DNA of 64,000 bases from Agrostemma githago (taxonomy: Eukaryota > Streptophyta > Magnoliopsida > Caryophyllales > Caryophyllaceae), in assembly GCA_958450325.1 (NCBI GenBank), contig OY288243.1, positions 32,420,844-32,484,843 of the forward strand, read 5' to 3'. Below are positions 1 to 12,104 of this stretch, one piece after another. The notes beneath the pieces are model-generated. The model had not been told where the DNA came from and searched no databases. It saw only the letters and a list, made by a program, of their open reading frames with translations. Position 1 is the first letter of the stretch. Each line of letters begins with the position of its first letter. The position numbers and the translations under genes are program-made.

Positions 1-128
1 TATATGAATTTATGAATTTTTAAAATATACGAAATTTATATAAGCATTGTACATATTGTATTCACGTAAACTTTAATAAATGGAAGTGTTAAGGAACCTA
101 AATTATTTATCAACATGAATCAAATAAG

Positions 129-170
<42 letters not shown>

Positions 171-434
171 AGAGAGAGAGAGAGAATAATGTAAATACTC
201 CGTTTTGTTTTTTTTTGCTATATAAATTATTTGTTTGCTATATTTAAGTTTGATATAATTGTTTCGAGGACTTAAGGAATAAATTTTCTTTATAATTTGG
301 AGGGACTAAAAATGCAATATCACTAAACCGCAGGGATTAATATGCAGGTGCGATGAGAGTGTTAGGATTGCAAAATGGAGTGAAATCCATGTGCCACATA
401 AGCGGTTTTGGGGCCATCTTTTATATAATAAAGA
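1..434 (-). mobile_element. Probable Helitron 5' terminus, running off the left edge
   Basis: On the minus strand a Helitron-like start, A|TCTTTATTATATAAAAG, begins at 434 and runs leftwards. Helitrons begin with TC and insert between A and T; the preceding minus-strand base is A. The segment contains no open frame of note. It holds a TA/GA microsatellite and AT-rich sequence. Only the 5' end is in the window, so the assignment rests on one terminus and is tentative. Confidence 0.4.
132..185. repeat. (TA)n(GA)n microsatellite
   Basis: A run of about 18 TA dinucleotides is followed directly by about eight GA dinucleotides. It is a simple-sequence repeat with no coding content. Confidence 0.9.
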
Positions 435-489
435 TACTATTTAGAAAGCTCGTGCGATGCACGGGTCGATTTTTAAGTACCTCAGACAC

Positions 490-2072
490 AAATACATTTT
501 CAGTTACATATTCGTAACAACATTCATTTCTTACATTTGTAGAAATTTTCGATGTTATTAAGAACTCTTTTTATAACTCAAAAGATTTTTGTTTTTATAT
601 CTAAAGACGAACGATTACTTTTATTTACATAATAAAATTTCATCAATTTCTCGATGTGGGATCATCTTACCTCAATTTATAGCCTTAAGCTAAGAGTTGT
701 TATACGACTCAAAAGTTTTTTAATTATTATCTAAAAACGAACGATTTCTCTTATTTATGATATAAAATTTATCACCTCATCTTAATTTTTCAATTTTGGA
801 TAATTCAACTTAGAGTTATACTCCGTAGTAATCTTCAAAACTCTTTTTAGAACTTAATCAAAAGATTTCAGGTTGAAATCTAAAGACAAATGAAAACTCT
901 TAATTATATACGGAGGAATAGAATTCCATCAACTTATTACTTCGTATTATTTTTTTGTTGCGGGATATTTCTATTTAAATTTACAGTCTTAAGAGCTGTT
1001 ATGGGCTCAGAAGATTTTTTGGTTAATATCTAAAAATGAATGATTTCTCTTATGTATGAAATAGAATCTCATCACTTCATCATAATTTTTTGATGTGTGA
1101 GATAATTTTACTTAAGTTTATAGTCTTAAAATCTTACAAACTACTCCATTTTTAAGATCCAAACGATTTCAGGTTCATAACTAAAGACGAATGATTACTC
1201 TTAATTTATATACTCCATAATAGAACTCCATCAACTTATTATAATTTTTCTATGTGTGATATTTCTATTTAAATTTATTGTGTTAAGAACTTTTTTAGGA
1301 CTCAAAAGATTTTTGGTTGGTTTATAAGGATGAATGATTACTTTTATTTATAGCGAAATGATAAATACAGCCCTTGGGATTACATCTAAGAGTGTAAAAG
1401 AGGAAACAAATAAATTCTTAATAGTTGTATTAATTGCATCGATGTATGTGTAGTTCATTAGAGTATTTAATTTTTAACTTCATACCAAGTTGGGAAGGTA
1501 TTAAAGGCTTAAAAACAACCTTAAGGGTTGTATTTAACATAACCCTTATTTATATAGTTGAATTTCATCCCCTCATTAAAATTTCTCGATGTGTGATAAT
1601 CTTGCTTAAACTTAAATTTATAGCCTTAAGAACTGTTATAAGACCCAACTTTTTTGGTTAATATCCAAAAAACGAATAATGTTGTCTCTTATTTATGATA
1701 TAGAATTTCATCACCTCATCATAATTTTTCGATGTGAAATAATTTTACTTAAATTTATAGTAATCTTTAGAACTCAAAAGATTTCATATTAATATCTAAA
1801 GACAAATTATTACTATACTCAGTAATAGAATTCCATCAGCTATTATTATTTTCCGATGCGAGATATTTCTACTTAAATTTATAACCTTAAAAGCTGTTAT
1901 AAGACTCAACAGAATTTTGGTTAATATCCAAAAAAGATGATAATTTCTCTTATTTAATTATGATATAATACGTAGAATTTATCACCTCATCATAATTTTT
2001 CAAAGTGAGATAATTCTACTTAAGTTTATAGTTTCAAAAACTCTTTTTCGGATTCAAAGATTTTTGGTTACT
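490..2072 (-). repeat. Degenerate ~135-bp tandem repeat array, block 1
   Basis: Successive units share the core TTTTTCGATGTGGGATAATT, then ACTTAAATTTATAGTCTTAAG, a run like ACTCAAAAGATTTTTGGTTA, ATATCTAAAGACGAATGATT and ATAGAATTTCATCACCTCAT. Spacing between equivalent cores is roughly 130-150 bp and copies are heavily diverged. The same unit recurs at 6489-7290, 7800-8530, 36000-38330 (inverted) and 62036-64000. There are no coding features; short open frames here are chance. Confidence 0.75.
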
Positions 2073-2077
2073 ATCTC

Positions 2078-5000
2078 TGTAATACTCTATTTCGCTTAAC
2101 CAGGATTATGTTAGCCATGATGAGTCTTATTAGCAGTGCTGATAGTTCACAACGGGATCATATGTGTTTGGTATGTAAGTATGTGGGTGGCGAACTTCGG
2201 GACGAAGTTCTTTATAAAAAGGGTAGATTGTAATATCCATAATTTTATACAGAGGTTAGTAGATATAATTGGTCAACCCAATTTGTTTAGCCCATTATTT
2301 AGAATAAACATTGGTGTTATAAGTTAAACTAGACTTATACGCATAATTCAACATTCAACCTATTTTCAATTATTAAAGGGGGTTGGTTTAGGGTTCTTTG
2401 ATTTTCTAACGTCGCACCTCCTTCTCCCTTTGTTAGTGAACCTTCAACGACCCAAACACCACGATCATCAACCAGCCCCATTATCGATCAACACCGCGAT
2501 CATCAATGATCCTTATTCATAAGTCGACACCATCATTCAGTTCCAACCCCCAACATCGTAATTAAGATAGGCGGAGCCTTGCCTACGCCTTGTGAATGAC
2601 TCATCGATACCCACGTATGCAGCCTTGTCTACACCAGAGCGACACCACGATAACAGCCATATGCTTACGTTGTCACACCACGATAACATATTCTTACGAT
2701 AACAGACATTCCCCTGTTTCCTTGTTTACCCGCTGTCACACACTCGTTATTTCAGCCTGGTACGTGTCCGTGTCGTTGCTGTTGTCGTTACGGTATTTGG
2801 GTCGGATCGTTATCGTCATTATTGTAGTCACGTCGTGCTAATCATTGTCGGTGTAGTCCTGTTGTTGACAATATAGAGTTATTGTCAGTGTAGAGTAGTC
2901 GGGTCAGGTCGGCTTATTTTTGTTGCTGGTGTGCGTGTTGTAGCATATCTAGTAGGGTCGGCTGTTGTCAATACGAGTAGTATTCTAGTATTCATGTTAT
3001 TGTCATGTATTGTTATCACTATAATTTAATTAGCGGGGTACTCGTAATCAGACTTAGGTGTCGTTTATTGTGGGTAAGGTGGTTTAATTTAATTATATCG
3101 GTTATATAATAATAAATTATGACTAAGTCAATGTCGGGTTTCATTTTATTATGTAACTACATTAGGGTCGATATTAATTTAATTATATAATATTTTATTA
3201 GGATTGGACTTCGTAAATTTTTCATGCTGATTGTATTGCTGATGCGGTGGTGACTTGCTGGTTAGTGTGGACATGACATAGGTCCACCCCGACGCGGCCA
3301 CGCGCGGGTTTGGGTAGGCGAATGAATCTCCATATGAGAATGGATCGAATTGAAATTTAGGTCTATGTGGAGTCGCCACCGAATTTTGTGGTTATTCGGA
3401 ACCATTCGAGCCCACTCTATGTCGTAGTGGTCCGTATACAAAATACGGCCCATTTCCGATGTCAGAGTTTATTGGGCTCGTCCCTTTGCATTTGATACCA
3501 ATACCGACATTATCGGATATTGTGTATTGAATGACTCTCGTGCGCCAACGGTTTCGGGCATCCGGAAACCGAGGTTCTGAGTAAGGGGTGAGGGTACGTG
3601 TTGGGAAGCCCACAAAGGACACCCAACCCCGCCCGCACATTAGCGGCCTCTACTAAGAATTCGAATGACTTTCCAATACGCGCGTTAATTGAACGGGAAA
3701 AAGATATGCAAAGATTATTTTCCCTAAACATGTGAATGGAATTGAAAAGGGTCTCTATGTCGATTTAATGCAATTAATTCTACGTCAAAGTGGAATTTTA
3801 GCATGTGGGTTCATTTTAGTAAAATAAAATAAACGACAAAAATCGACAAAAGAAACAATCAAACCGTTAGTAACGATGTAACGAGTAATAAATTGAATAA
3901 AGATATAGATGTGATGAATGCATGATTTTGGAAAGAATAGTAGGTCACGTGATGGATTAACACGTGTTGACCGAGGTCAATGAAAAATATATCGAGATCT
4001 AAAAAAAATGTTTTGTCTAAAAAAAATGATGTTCGAAGAATAATAATAAAAAAGAGCGAAATTGTTTACTTCGGAAAATTGATGATTTTATTAAATCGCG
4101 TACAAATATTGCGTAATTTGCACTCGACTTAATATTTTCGATATTCGTCGTATTCAATATTCGATTATGAAATCGATATTAAATACTTGGAATAATTTAT
4201 ACTCGATTTTGATTTTGATGCTCGTTATATCCCATATCCGATTATGGAATCGATATGGAATACTAGAGTGAAAAAATAAAGAAAATAATATAAGTCGTTT
4301 TAAATTAACTAGCACGATATAAATTTTCTCCGCGTTTATTAATGTCGTAATTAATCCAATTGAATTAGAGGACATCTATATTAGCATCAACGAAAATCGT
4401 GTTAATTAATTTATTTGACTAAATCATTAGATTCGACATCCAATTATGGAATTGGTGTTGAATCTAATAGATCGATACTTTAATTTAAAAAAAACTCGAC
4501 TTGATTCCCTCCGCATCCCGACATCATAATTAATTCTTGCGAATTGTTTGATGTCGGATCCGCATCAACGGGTTTCGACCCTTATTAAATATAATGCTTG
4601 TTTTTGAAAAATAATGTAAATATACGACTAATGATAATGATGCAAACGAAATAAAAAAAATATTGTTTAAGTTAACTTATCTCAATAATCAAATAATCGG
4701 GGTATTGGAACAAGCGACCGTCAACGCTGTGTGCAGTACACTTGTATATTCGTGTTTCCTTATTCCGATACCCCTCTTATTCGACACAAATCGATAAGTA
4801 TTTTAATGTTTTGTATTAGTATTATCGATATTATGATGCAATAAAGGAAAAAAAAAATAAAAAAAATAAAAAAAGTAAGAAAAAGCGAAGAAGATGACGA
4901 GAGGAAGAGAAGAAGGAGAGAACGGGGTTTTGACACCCTCAACCTACATGTTCTTGTCTCGGATCGAACTCGTAACCGTGGCTTTAACACAAGAGTCTTC

Positions 5001-6483
5001 GAGGTTTTATGGAGGTTAAGTTATGGTGGCTCGGGATTGATTCCTAAAACTAGGTTTAGGATTTTTTTGCTAGTGTAGAATTGCTAGGGTTTGATTAGGG
5101 TTTGTAATAGATGTTGTATGTGTGTGTAGGGTTGCTCTAGGGTTTTTTTTTTCAATGTCTGAAAGTGTGTTGCATGGGGGTGTTTATATAGGCATGGTCA
5201 TGCACTTTGGTGTCTAGGGTTTTGCCTTGACGGACTTGACCTGATGGCCCGTCTGAAGATGGACTGTTGGTTTTGCTTCTTGAGTTGGACTTTTGATGTT
5301 GTGAATGGTTGTTTTGATGTGTCTCGGAAACGACCTTGACCAGGGTTGACCCAATCGCAAAAAAGTCGGTTTTATTTCCGGTGTCGGTTTTGGCCCAAAT
5401 TAGCTTTATTTGATTGAAAACGGCCCACTGGACCTGGATTCGAGGTTGATTTTGTGAGATTTGTACTCTGTAAGTGTGTTAGCCAGCGATTAATGGATTT
5501 GAGCCCGTATCCGAGCGCATAGAAGCACGTTAGCGTCCGATCATCATCGGGTGTTTTTTGGAAACTGCCATAGACACCTGGCAGTCAAAATGCGGGTGTC
5601 TACAGTTAGGTAAGGTTTTCCCTTACTTAGAATACGTTAATATAGTGATGCGTGTATGAGCTATAAGTACGCTGTGATATCGTGCTAATGAGAATGAGAT
5701 GTCGAATAATGATGGGAGAATGATTGATGAATATTTTTATATTGGAGTTGGTGAGGCTAGCTTTAGACCTAGCCGGGGCCCTTGATCACGGTCCCCTCCC
5801 TGATTTCTCCTCGCGGGTTGTTGAACCTGCGGGGGGTGTGCACACTCGGAATGAAAGGGCCTGCCAGAAGAGTTGAGATGAGATTATTGATTGGTACCGA
5901 TGATTGGTACTGATGAGAATATGGAGGTGGGAATATTGATCGGTACCGTGATGGTACTGATCAGAATGTGGAGATGGTATTGTTAATGGGTACCGATGAT
6001 GGTACTAAGATTGTTGAGACTTGATGTTTTATATTCAGTACTTGTATATTAATGTTAGCATGTTCTAACCGTGTTTTCATTGTCTAAATTGTCAACCTAT
6101 TTCATTGGGGGCCTGCGATGATCCAATTGACATTTCCGGTCTTTGGGGGAGCAGAGTATTGATGCAGATATGGACCATTGATGTGTGCTTAACTGAAGGG
6201 AATTGCTGTTCGGGAAGGGAGTGCGTGGCCATCGTTATTATTCTCTTAGCATGTTTCCGTCATTAATACTTAATAGACCTTTTATTCATGTAGTCGTTTT
6301 GGGTTTTTGTAACCATACTTAGTTCTCGAACTTGGTTTGCATCCTTTGAATAATCTATTAAACTTGGTTGTGTTTCAGTATTGTTTTGTGATGGGACTAC
6401 TGCCTCGGTTGACCCGAGATGTTAAAACTCTCATTTATCCGGGAAGGCCTAGTTAAGGCTCTTGAATAAACGGGGGTGTTACA
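2078..6483. mobile_element. Solo LTR (Ty3/gypsy-like), interrupted by another solo LTR
   Basis: The segment begins TGTAATACTC and ends GGGTGTTACA, so it has TG...CA ends with short inverted ends. It is flanked by a 5-bp direct repeat ATCTC (2073-2077 and 6484-6488) that splits the ~135-bp repeat array. Without the nested LTR (3266-5604 plus its 5-bp duplication) it is about 2.06 kb. No gag, pol, primer site or second LTR is visible inside, so a solo LTR left by LTR-LTR recombination is the simplest reading. The TGTAA...GGTGTTACA ends recall chromovirus LTRs such as Tekay, but that lineage call is only a guess. Confidence 0.75.
3266..5604 (-). mobile_element. Solo LTR of a Tat/Ogre-type element, minus orientation
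   Basis: It begins TGTGGACATGACATAGG and ends GCGGGTGTCTACA, the exact reverse of the LTR ends of the large element at 8544-35991. The part near 3270-3660 is clearly the reverse complement of the 3' part of that LTR. The length is 2339 bp, against about 2.46 kb for the other LTRs. A 5-bp duplication GTTAG flanks it (3261-3265 and 5605-5609). No internal region is present, so it is a solo LTR. It is inserted in the TGTAATAC...TGTTACA solo LTR. Open frames in 3179-4990 are LTR sequence, not genes. Confidence 0.88.
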
Positions 6484-6488
6484 ATCTC

Positions 6489-7290
6489 AACTCGAATGAT
6501 TTCTTTTATTTATGATGTAGAATTGCATCAACTCATCATAATTTTTCGATGCCGGATAAATCTACTTAAGTTTATAACCTAAAGAACGCTTCTTAGAACT
6601 AATTTTTTTCCCTGAATATCTAAATACAAATGATTACTTTTGTTTTATATAATAGAATTTCATCAATTTATTACGGAGTATTATAATTTTTCGATGTGGA
6701 TAATTTTACTTAAATTTGTAGTCTTAATAACTCTTTTTAGGACTCAAATTTTTTTGGTTGATATCTAAAGACGAAAGATTACTTTTATTTATATAATAAA
6801 TTTTCATCACCTCATTATAGTTTATCAATGTGAGATAATTTTAGTTGCACTTCTGTTTTTGACATTATTCACAAATAAAGAAAATCTTCAATATTCTTGA
6901 CAATCTATAAGAGGGAATATAGTCACGTACTCACGTGAGATCTTGTGTGTTTAGTCGTTATGACTTATGAGTATATATTATAAATATCAAACTTTTATAT
7001 TTTTTGCTAATGTATATTTGATATTGATGGTGCAAAACGCGTCTCGACAAATGTGAAAAAGCAGATGGGAACATTGGATATAAATAGAGGGAATATGTAA
7101 TACTTTCACCGTTTAAATTATTTCTTGGATGTGGGAGAAAAACACATTAAAACTTACTCTGACATTTTTTCGAGCGAAAAATACAATACTTATGAGACTC
7201 ATTTTTTTTTTAAAATTTACCTAATGATGAATGATGCCTCTTATTTATTATAATCACGTCTCATTATTATAATTTTTCAATGTGAGATAA
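6489..7290 (-). repeat. Degenerate ~135-bp tandem repeat array, block 2
   Basis: This continues block 1 on the other side of the solo LTR. The TTTTTCGATG(T/C)(G)GGATAA core and the ATATCTAAAGACGAA motif recur up to about 6840, and one more decayed unit lies near 7200-7290. The sequence between (6850-7190) is AT-rich and holds nothing I recognise. Confidence 0.65.
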
Positions 7291-7452
7291 TTTTTACCGT
7301 TTTATATATATATATGTAAACAACAAAATTATCGTAATTTTATATTTTTAGAGTTTCTAATATTGATTATAGGGTGAATAAATAAATACTCGTAAATATT
7401 TAAAATTCATCAAATAGAACTGACTACACGTTCCTCGCGGTTTCTGTTAAAT

Positions 7453-7503
<51 letters not shown>

Positions 7504-7609
7504 AGGCTTTTTTCGAGCGATCTCATTGGTTCGTTTAATCAGACCTCAAATTAGGAAAGTATCATAAAATCAATTAGAGAATCTTTTGATTATTACAATA
7601 TATATTTAA
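7291..7609. other. AT-rich spacer with (TA)n microsatellite
   Basis: There is no gene. A pure TA run lies at about 7456-7501. The spacer separates the minus-oriented repeats on the left from the plus-strand Helitron on the right. Confidence 0.6.
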
Positions 7610-7629
7610 TCTATTATATTAATGTGATA

Positions 7630-8331
7630 TTTTACAATTCTGACGTGAAAACCTTTAGAGTTCATTTTTTTAAAACATTATCATAAAATAAATTATAAAA
7701 ATGAAATAATTAGATTCGTGTTAAAAAATACTTTCATTAGAGTATAAATTTCATATCATTTGTTTCACATTATGTGATGAATTTATAACGTGTAACAGTT
7801 TTAAAATTATCCCACATTGACAAATTATAATATGATGATGAAATTCTATATTATAAATAAAGAGTAATAATTCGTTCTTCGATATCTACCCAAAAGTCTT
7901 TTGAATCTCAAAAAGAGTTTCTAAGACTATAAACTTAAGTAATTATCCTACATTGAGATGATAAAAGTTTACTCCGTATATTTTACAATTCTGACGTGAA
8001 AACCTTTAGAGTTCATTTTTTTAAAATATTATCGTAAAATAAATTATAAAAATGAAATAATTAGATTCGTGTTAAAAAATGCTTTCATTAGAGTATAAAT
8101 TTCATATCATTGTTTCACATTATGTGATGAAATTATAACATATAACAGTTTTAAAATTATCCCACATTGACAAATTATAATATGATGATGAAATTCTATA
8201 TTATAAATAAAGAGTAATAATTCGTTCTTCGATATCTACCCAAAAGTCTTTTGAATCTCAAAAAGAGTTTCTAAGACTATAAACTTAAGTAATTATCCTA
8301 CATTGAGATGATAAAATTTTACTCCGTATAT
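7630..8331. repeat. 351-bp tandem duplication near a Helitron 5' end
   Basis: The stretch starting TTTTACAATTCTGACGTG at 7630 is repeated at 7981 with only scattered substitutions and one-base gaps, so the period is about 351 bp. Each copy spans two or three of the ~135-bp subunits. The high similarity of the two copies compared with the decayed units elsewhere suggests a later duplication. Confidence 0.8.
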
Positions 8332-8543
8332 TATAAATAAGAGTAATCATTTGGTTTTAAATATCTTTTAAATTATCCCACATCGAAAAATTATGAGGGT
8401 GATGGAATTCTATATTATAAATATTAGTAATCATTCGATTTTAAATATCGACCAAAAAACTTTTGATATATAAGACTGCGAATTTAAAATCATCCCACAT
8501 TTACAAAATTACAGTGAGTTGATGAAATTAAAAAGAGCGGATG

Positions 8544-11008
8544 TGTCGACACCCACATTTTGCTGCCAGGTGTTTATAGTAGTTTCCGACAAACACCCGA
8601 TGATGATCAGACGCAAACGTGTTTTAACGTACTCGGAAATGGGCTCGAAATCATGGATATTTAGCTTGGGCTTTTTAAGGAGTACAAATCTCACAAAACC
8701 AACCTCAAATTCAGGCCTAGTGGGTCGTTTCGAGTCAAATAAGACTAATTTGGGTTGAATCCGACACCAGGGATAAAACCGTCTTTTAGCGACCGAGTCA
8801 AAACCCGGCAAAGATATTTCCCGAGACTTTTGGACCAACCGTGACGTCTCACGTGTCCAGTTCGGACTCAAACTCTACAAAAAAATCAGCTACACAAATA
8901 TTAAACAATTCCGTTTAAGGTAGAATTCGATCTCAAGTAGGAATCCTATCCGAAAACCGAATCGAGTATTCAACCGAACGTAGGATACTCGGCCGAGTGG
9001 CCTGATTTCGGCCGAGCTTCCCTTCCCAAGCCGGGATTCCCTTTCTTCTTTGCCAAGTAACGGAATTCTCGTTCCTCACAAACTCTTACATTTCCTATCC
9101 CGGTTGGTATTTCTTGTCATGCAAGCAAGGCTACCTCAACCCCTATAAATAGGACCCTTTGCACACAACACAAAAGAACTTTGAGACACGAACTTTCCGA
9201 TACAACTTTTTCCCGATATACATTATTCACACACACATTATTCATAACCCGAAGGAAACCGGTCCCGATACCCGACACCCTTCACCCGTCTCACGTCCAA
9301 ACCAAGCCACCGTAACTCACCGACATCCACTCGGCGCTCCTGTGCCCAAGCCGCGTCCCGACGAGCTCTGATCCGAGTAGACTAAAACATGTAAGTTGAG
9401 GGTGTACCAAAACTCGATTTCTCTTTCTTCTCTTCTTCTCCTTCTCGTCCGTTTTTTTTACTATGGGTCGTGTGTCGTCTTTTTACGGGTCGTTCATCAC
9501 TTTTTATTTCTAATATCGATATTACTAAAAACTATTTTTTTTATAACGTTCTTAAAGTACGATATCGATTCTCTAATCGAATATTGTATCTAGCAAGAAC
9601 AAAATTAATTCATTCTCGTTGATGCTAAATAAATCGTCACATCTTTTTTTTAAAATAAAATTCGACGATCTTATACGCGGAGAGAATTAACATTCTTTTT
9701 CGTTCAAAATTCCTTTTTACCTTTTCGTTCAAAACAAACTTTTTTTTACAAAACTTTTTCTAAAATTCATTCCGAATATTCGATATCGATTTCATAATCG
9801 AATATCGGATACAACGAATATCGAAAGCATAAATCGAGTACAAATTAAGTCATATTTGTACGCGGTTTATCAAATTTTCGAACAAAAAACGCGACCGGGA
9901 CAGACCCGCACGCGAGCCGCGCCCATCCCAGGCGACTCGCGCACGGGCCTGAAACCCGAATCCTCTTTTGTTAGCTTTTTCGCTCGTTTTTTATTTATTC
10001 TAAGAAACGACTTCTAAAATTTGTATCTTTTCTAAAACTATTCCGAGTATTTGATATTGATTTCGTAGTCGACTATCAAATATAACGAATATCGAAAATA
10101 TTAGATCGAGTGCAAATTATGCGATATTTGTACGCGATTCAATAAAAGCATCGAATTTTCAAAAAACCGATTTCAAAAAAACAGGCCGCCACGCGACCCG
10201 CCGGCATCCCGGGCGAGCCGCGCGGTCGGCTGTCGCACGATACGCCTTTTTCTTTTATTTATTTATTTATTTATTTTTCGAACATCGTTTTTTATACAAA
10301 ACAGCGTCTTTTTAACAATATTTTTCAGATTTCGATTAATATTTTCTCGGTCTTGCATATTCATCATATTTTCTATATTATTTCTTCACAAATCGATACT
10401 AACTCGTTTGTTCATCTTGTAGCAAATTCATTCTTTTTTATCGTTTGTTTTATTATACTAAAACGAATCTCACATGCTAAAATTCAACTTCGACGTTAAT
10501 TTTTCATGCATTAAACCGACTTAGCAACCCGTTCAATTCCTCACATGCTTAGGAAAACAATGTTTGCATATCATTCATCGTATTACTAACGCGCGTATTA
10601 AAACATCAAACGATATCCTAGTAGAGGCCGCTAATGTGCGGGCGGGGTTGGGTGTTCTTAGTGAACTTCCCAACACGTACCCTCACCCCTTACTCAGAAC
10701 CGTGGTTTCCGGATGTCCGAAACCATTGGCAACGAGAGTCATTCAATATACGATAAACCGATCAAGTCGGCATCGGTATCGAACTGCAAAGGGACGAGCC
10801 CAATAAACTCTGACATTGGAAATGGGCCGTATTTAGTATACGGCCCACTACGACATAGAGTGGGCTCGAACGGTTCCGAATAACCATAAAATTCGGTGGC
10901 GACTCCAACTTCGATTTAAATTTCAATTTGACCATCTCATATGGAGATTCATTCGCCTCCCCAAACCCGCGCATGGCCGCGTCGGGGTGGACCTATGTCA
11001 TGTCTCCA
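8544..11008 (+). repeat. 5' LTR of Tat/Ogre-type element
   Basis: It begins TGTCGACACCC and ends GTCATGTCTCCA, 2465 bp. The start was fixed by alignment to the 3' LTR and by the GGATG duplication. A TATA box lies at 9144. Two diverged internal copies of a block of roughly 270 bp (about 9770-10040 and 10040-10290) carry a dyad of the type TTCGATATCGATTTC...AATCGAATATC, each followed by a GC-rich stretch. Open frames in it, for example 10564-10806, recur in the 3' LTR and are LTR sequence. Confidence 0.93.
9144..9151 (+). promoter_or_regulatory. TATA box of the 5' LTR
   Basis: TATAAATA sits in the context CAACCCCTATAAATAGG, a strong plant TATA box, about 600 bp into the LTR. Transcription would start roughly 30 bp downstream, setting the U3/R border near 9175-9180. 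It is inferred from sequence only. Confidence 0.65.
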
Positions 11009-11011
11009 ATT

Positions 11012-11029
11012 TGGCGACTCCGCTGGGGA
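11012..11029 (+). other. Primer binding site, tRNA-Arg
   Basis: TGGCGACTCCGCTGGGGA lies three bases after the 5' LTR. It is complementary to the 3' end of a plant tRNA-Arg as I recall it (...CCCCAGCGGAGTCGCCA), the primer reported for Ogre-type elements. It fixes the LTR end and the plus orientation of the element. Confidence 0.85.
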
Positions 11030-12104
11030 TGAACTGATGCGTTACTAACCTTCGGCATCCTCAGGGTGAGACTCGAATAGAAATCGTTTGACTAGTACAA
11101 TACGCGTTTTAGTTTTACGGTTCATGCATAACCCCATTTTTTCCCGGGCCATTACTGGCGACCGACGTCCCACTATACCATTGATGTAGTCCAAATTGGA
11201 TATGTCAAAAGGTGTGCATAGCAGATTCGTATGGGTTTTACGGCATGTTCTAAGCTCAACTCGACTTAGGAAGTCCGCCCCGATTCTCGAATAGGCTATG
11301 TACACTAGTATAGACCCTTATAGACTGACCGAGACTTAGCTTAAGAGCATACATGGCGTCATTATACTGGTTCCATGACTACGTGCTACTTGATCCACAT
11401 ATTTTTTTTAAAAAAAAAACCCGTCATTTTTCAAGAATTTGCATCCTTTTCAAAATATCCAATTTCAAAACCCCGGACATATACCGAATTTAGGACTTAT
11501 GATTTTACTCAAAATAGCCTTTTTCTAGCCGGTATTATGCCTAATTCAAAACTCGAAATTATTTTCGAAATTTTCAAACCATCACCCGACCCACCTTTTC
11601 CGTTTTCCTCGAAAAAGGGTCGGTTCTCCCCGATTTTTTTTTCCGGGCCTTTTCAAAAAATATCATATTTCAAAACTTCCTCTTCTTAGGACTTCCCGTA
11701 TTTAGCAGTGTCGGGTCGCGTCGTAAGTCGTTGAAGTCTCTAGCGTCGAAACTCTGTCGATCTTACATCACGAGTTTTCCCCCTATCCCGGTCCGCCTTA
11801 TTTTACTAAGGCAAGGCCCACCTGCGTAGGACATACTCCCACAAAGGTTGGCCCATTTACACAATCGAGTCTAAAGTCTGGGAATGTCTCACGTGAACCT
11901 TCCTTCGAACAGGGCCCAACCCACATAGTTGGATCCTGAGGAAGGCCCACCTTTTCATAAGTCACCCGTCTAGGTGTCTTTTCCGAGTCATTACCGTTTT
12001 AGTCTTCTTCCTTTCTCCTTGCTCGGGATGTACTTTTCTTAGGATTTGGGTTAAGTTGCTGATTACGCGGCGTTCTTACAGACAGGCCACCCTTCACTCG
12101 AACC
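11030..12104 (+). other. Leader region of Tat/Ogre-type element
   Basis: About 1.1 kb lies between the primer site and the gag start. A 104-codon open frame (11375-11689) lacks any recognisable domain and contains low-complexity phenylalanine and lysine runs. Some Ogre elements have an extra ORF here, but nothing in this leader supports one. Confidence 0.5.

Larger units (their letters stand above)
441..7290 (-). mobile_element. Helitron-like non-autonomous unit, minus orientation, 5' end not located
   Basis: Read on the minus strand, a near-perfect GC hairpin (CCCGTGC...GCACGAG, 449-465) is followed eight bases later by CTTTCTAA ending at 441. This is the 3' layout of plant Helitrons (hairpin, then CTRR). 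The base after CTAA is A rather than the expected T, which weakens the call. The interior is ~135-bp degenerate tandem repeats in the orientation opposite to those at 36000-38330, which fits a minus-strand copy of the same family. No 5' TC end could be fixed between 6850 and 7600, so the right limit is the end of recognisable repeats. A solo LTR at 2078-6483 interrupts it. Confidence 0.4.

Noticed and set aside
490..2072. CRISPR array
   Set aside because: Units are ~135-bp degenerate satellites without spacer/repeat alternation, in a plant genome.
2596..2841. 81-codon ORF in the first solo LTR
   Set aside because: No domain, and it lies in LTR sequence with target duplications on both sides; chance frame.
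10564..10806. 80-codon ORF repeated at 35547-35789, and related antisense frames at 3392-3731
   Set aside because: All three are the same part of Tat LTRs; repetition follows from LTR duplication and there is no domain or independent start context.
11375..11689. 104-codon ORF in the Tat leader, possible Ogre ORF1
   Set aside because: Low-complexity sequence with no recognisable domain; position alone is not enough.
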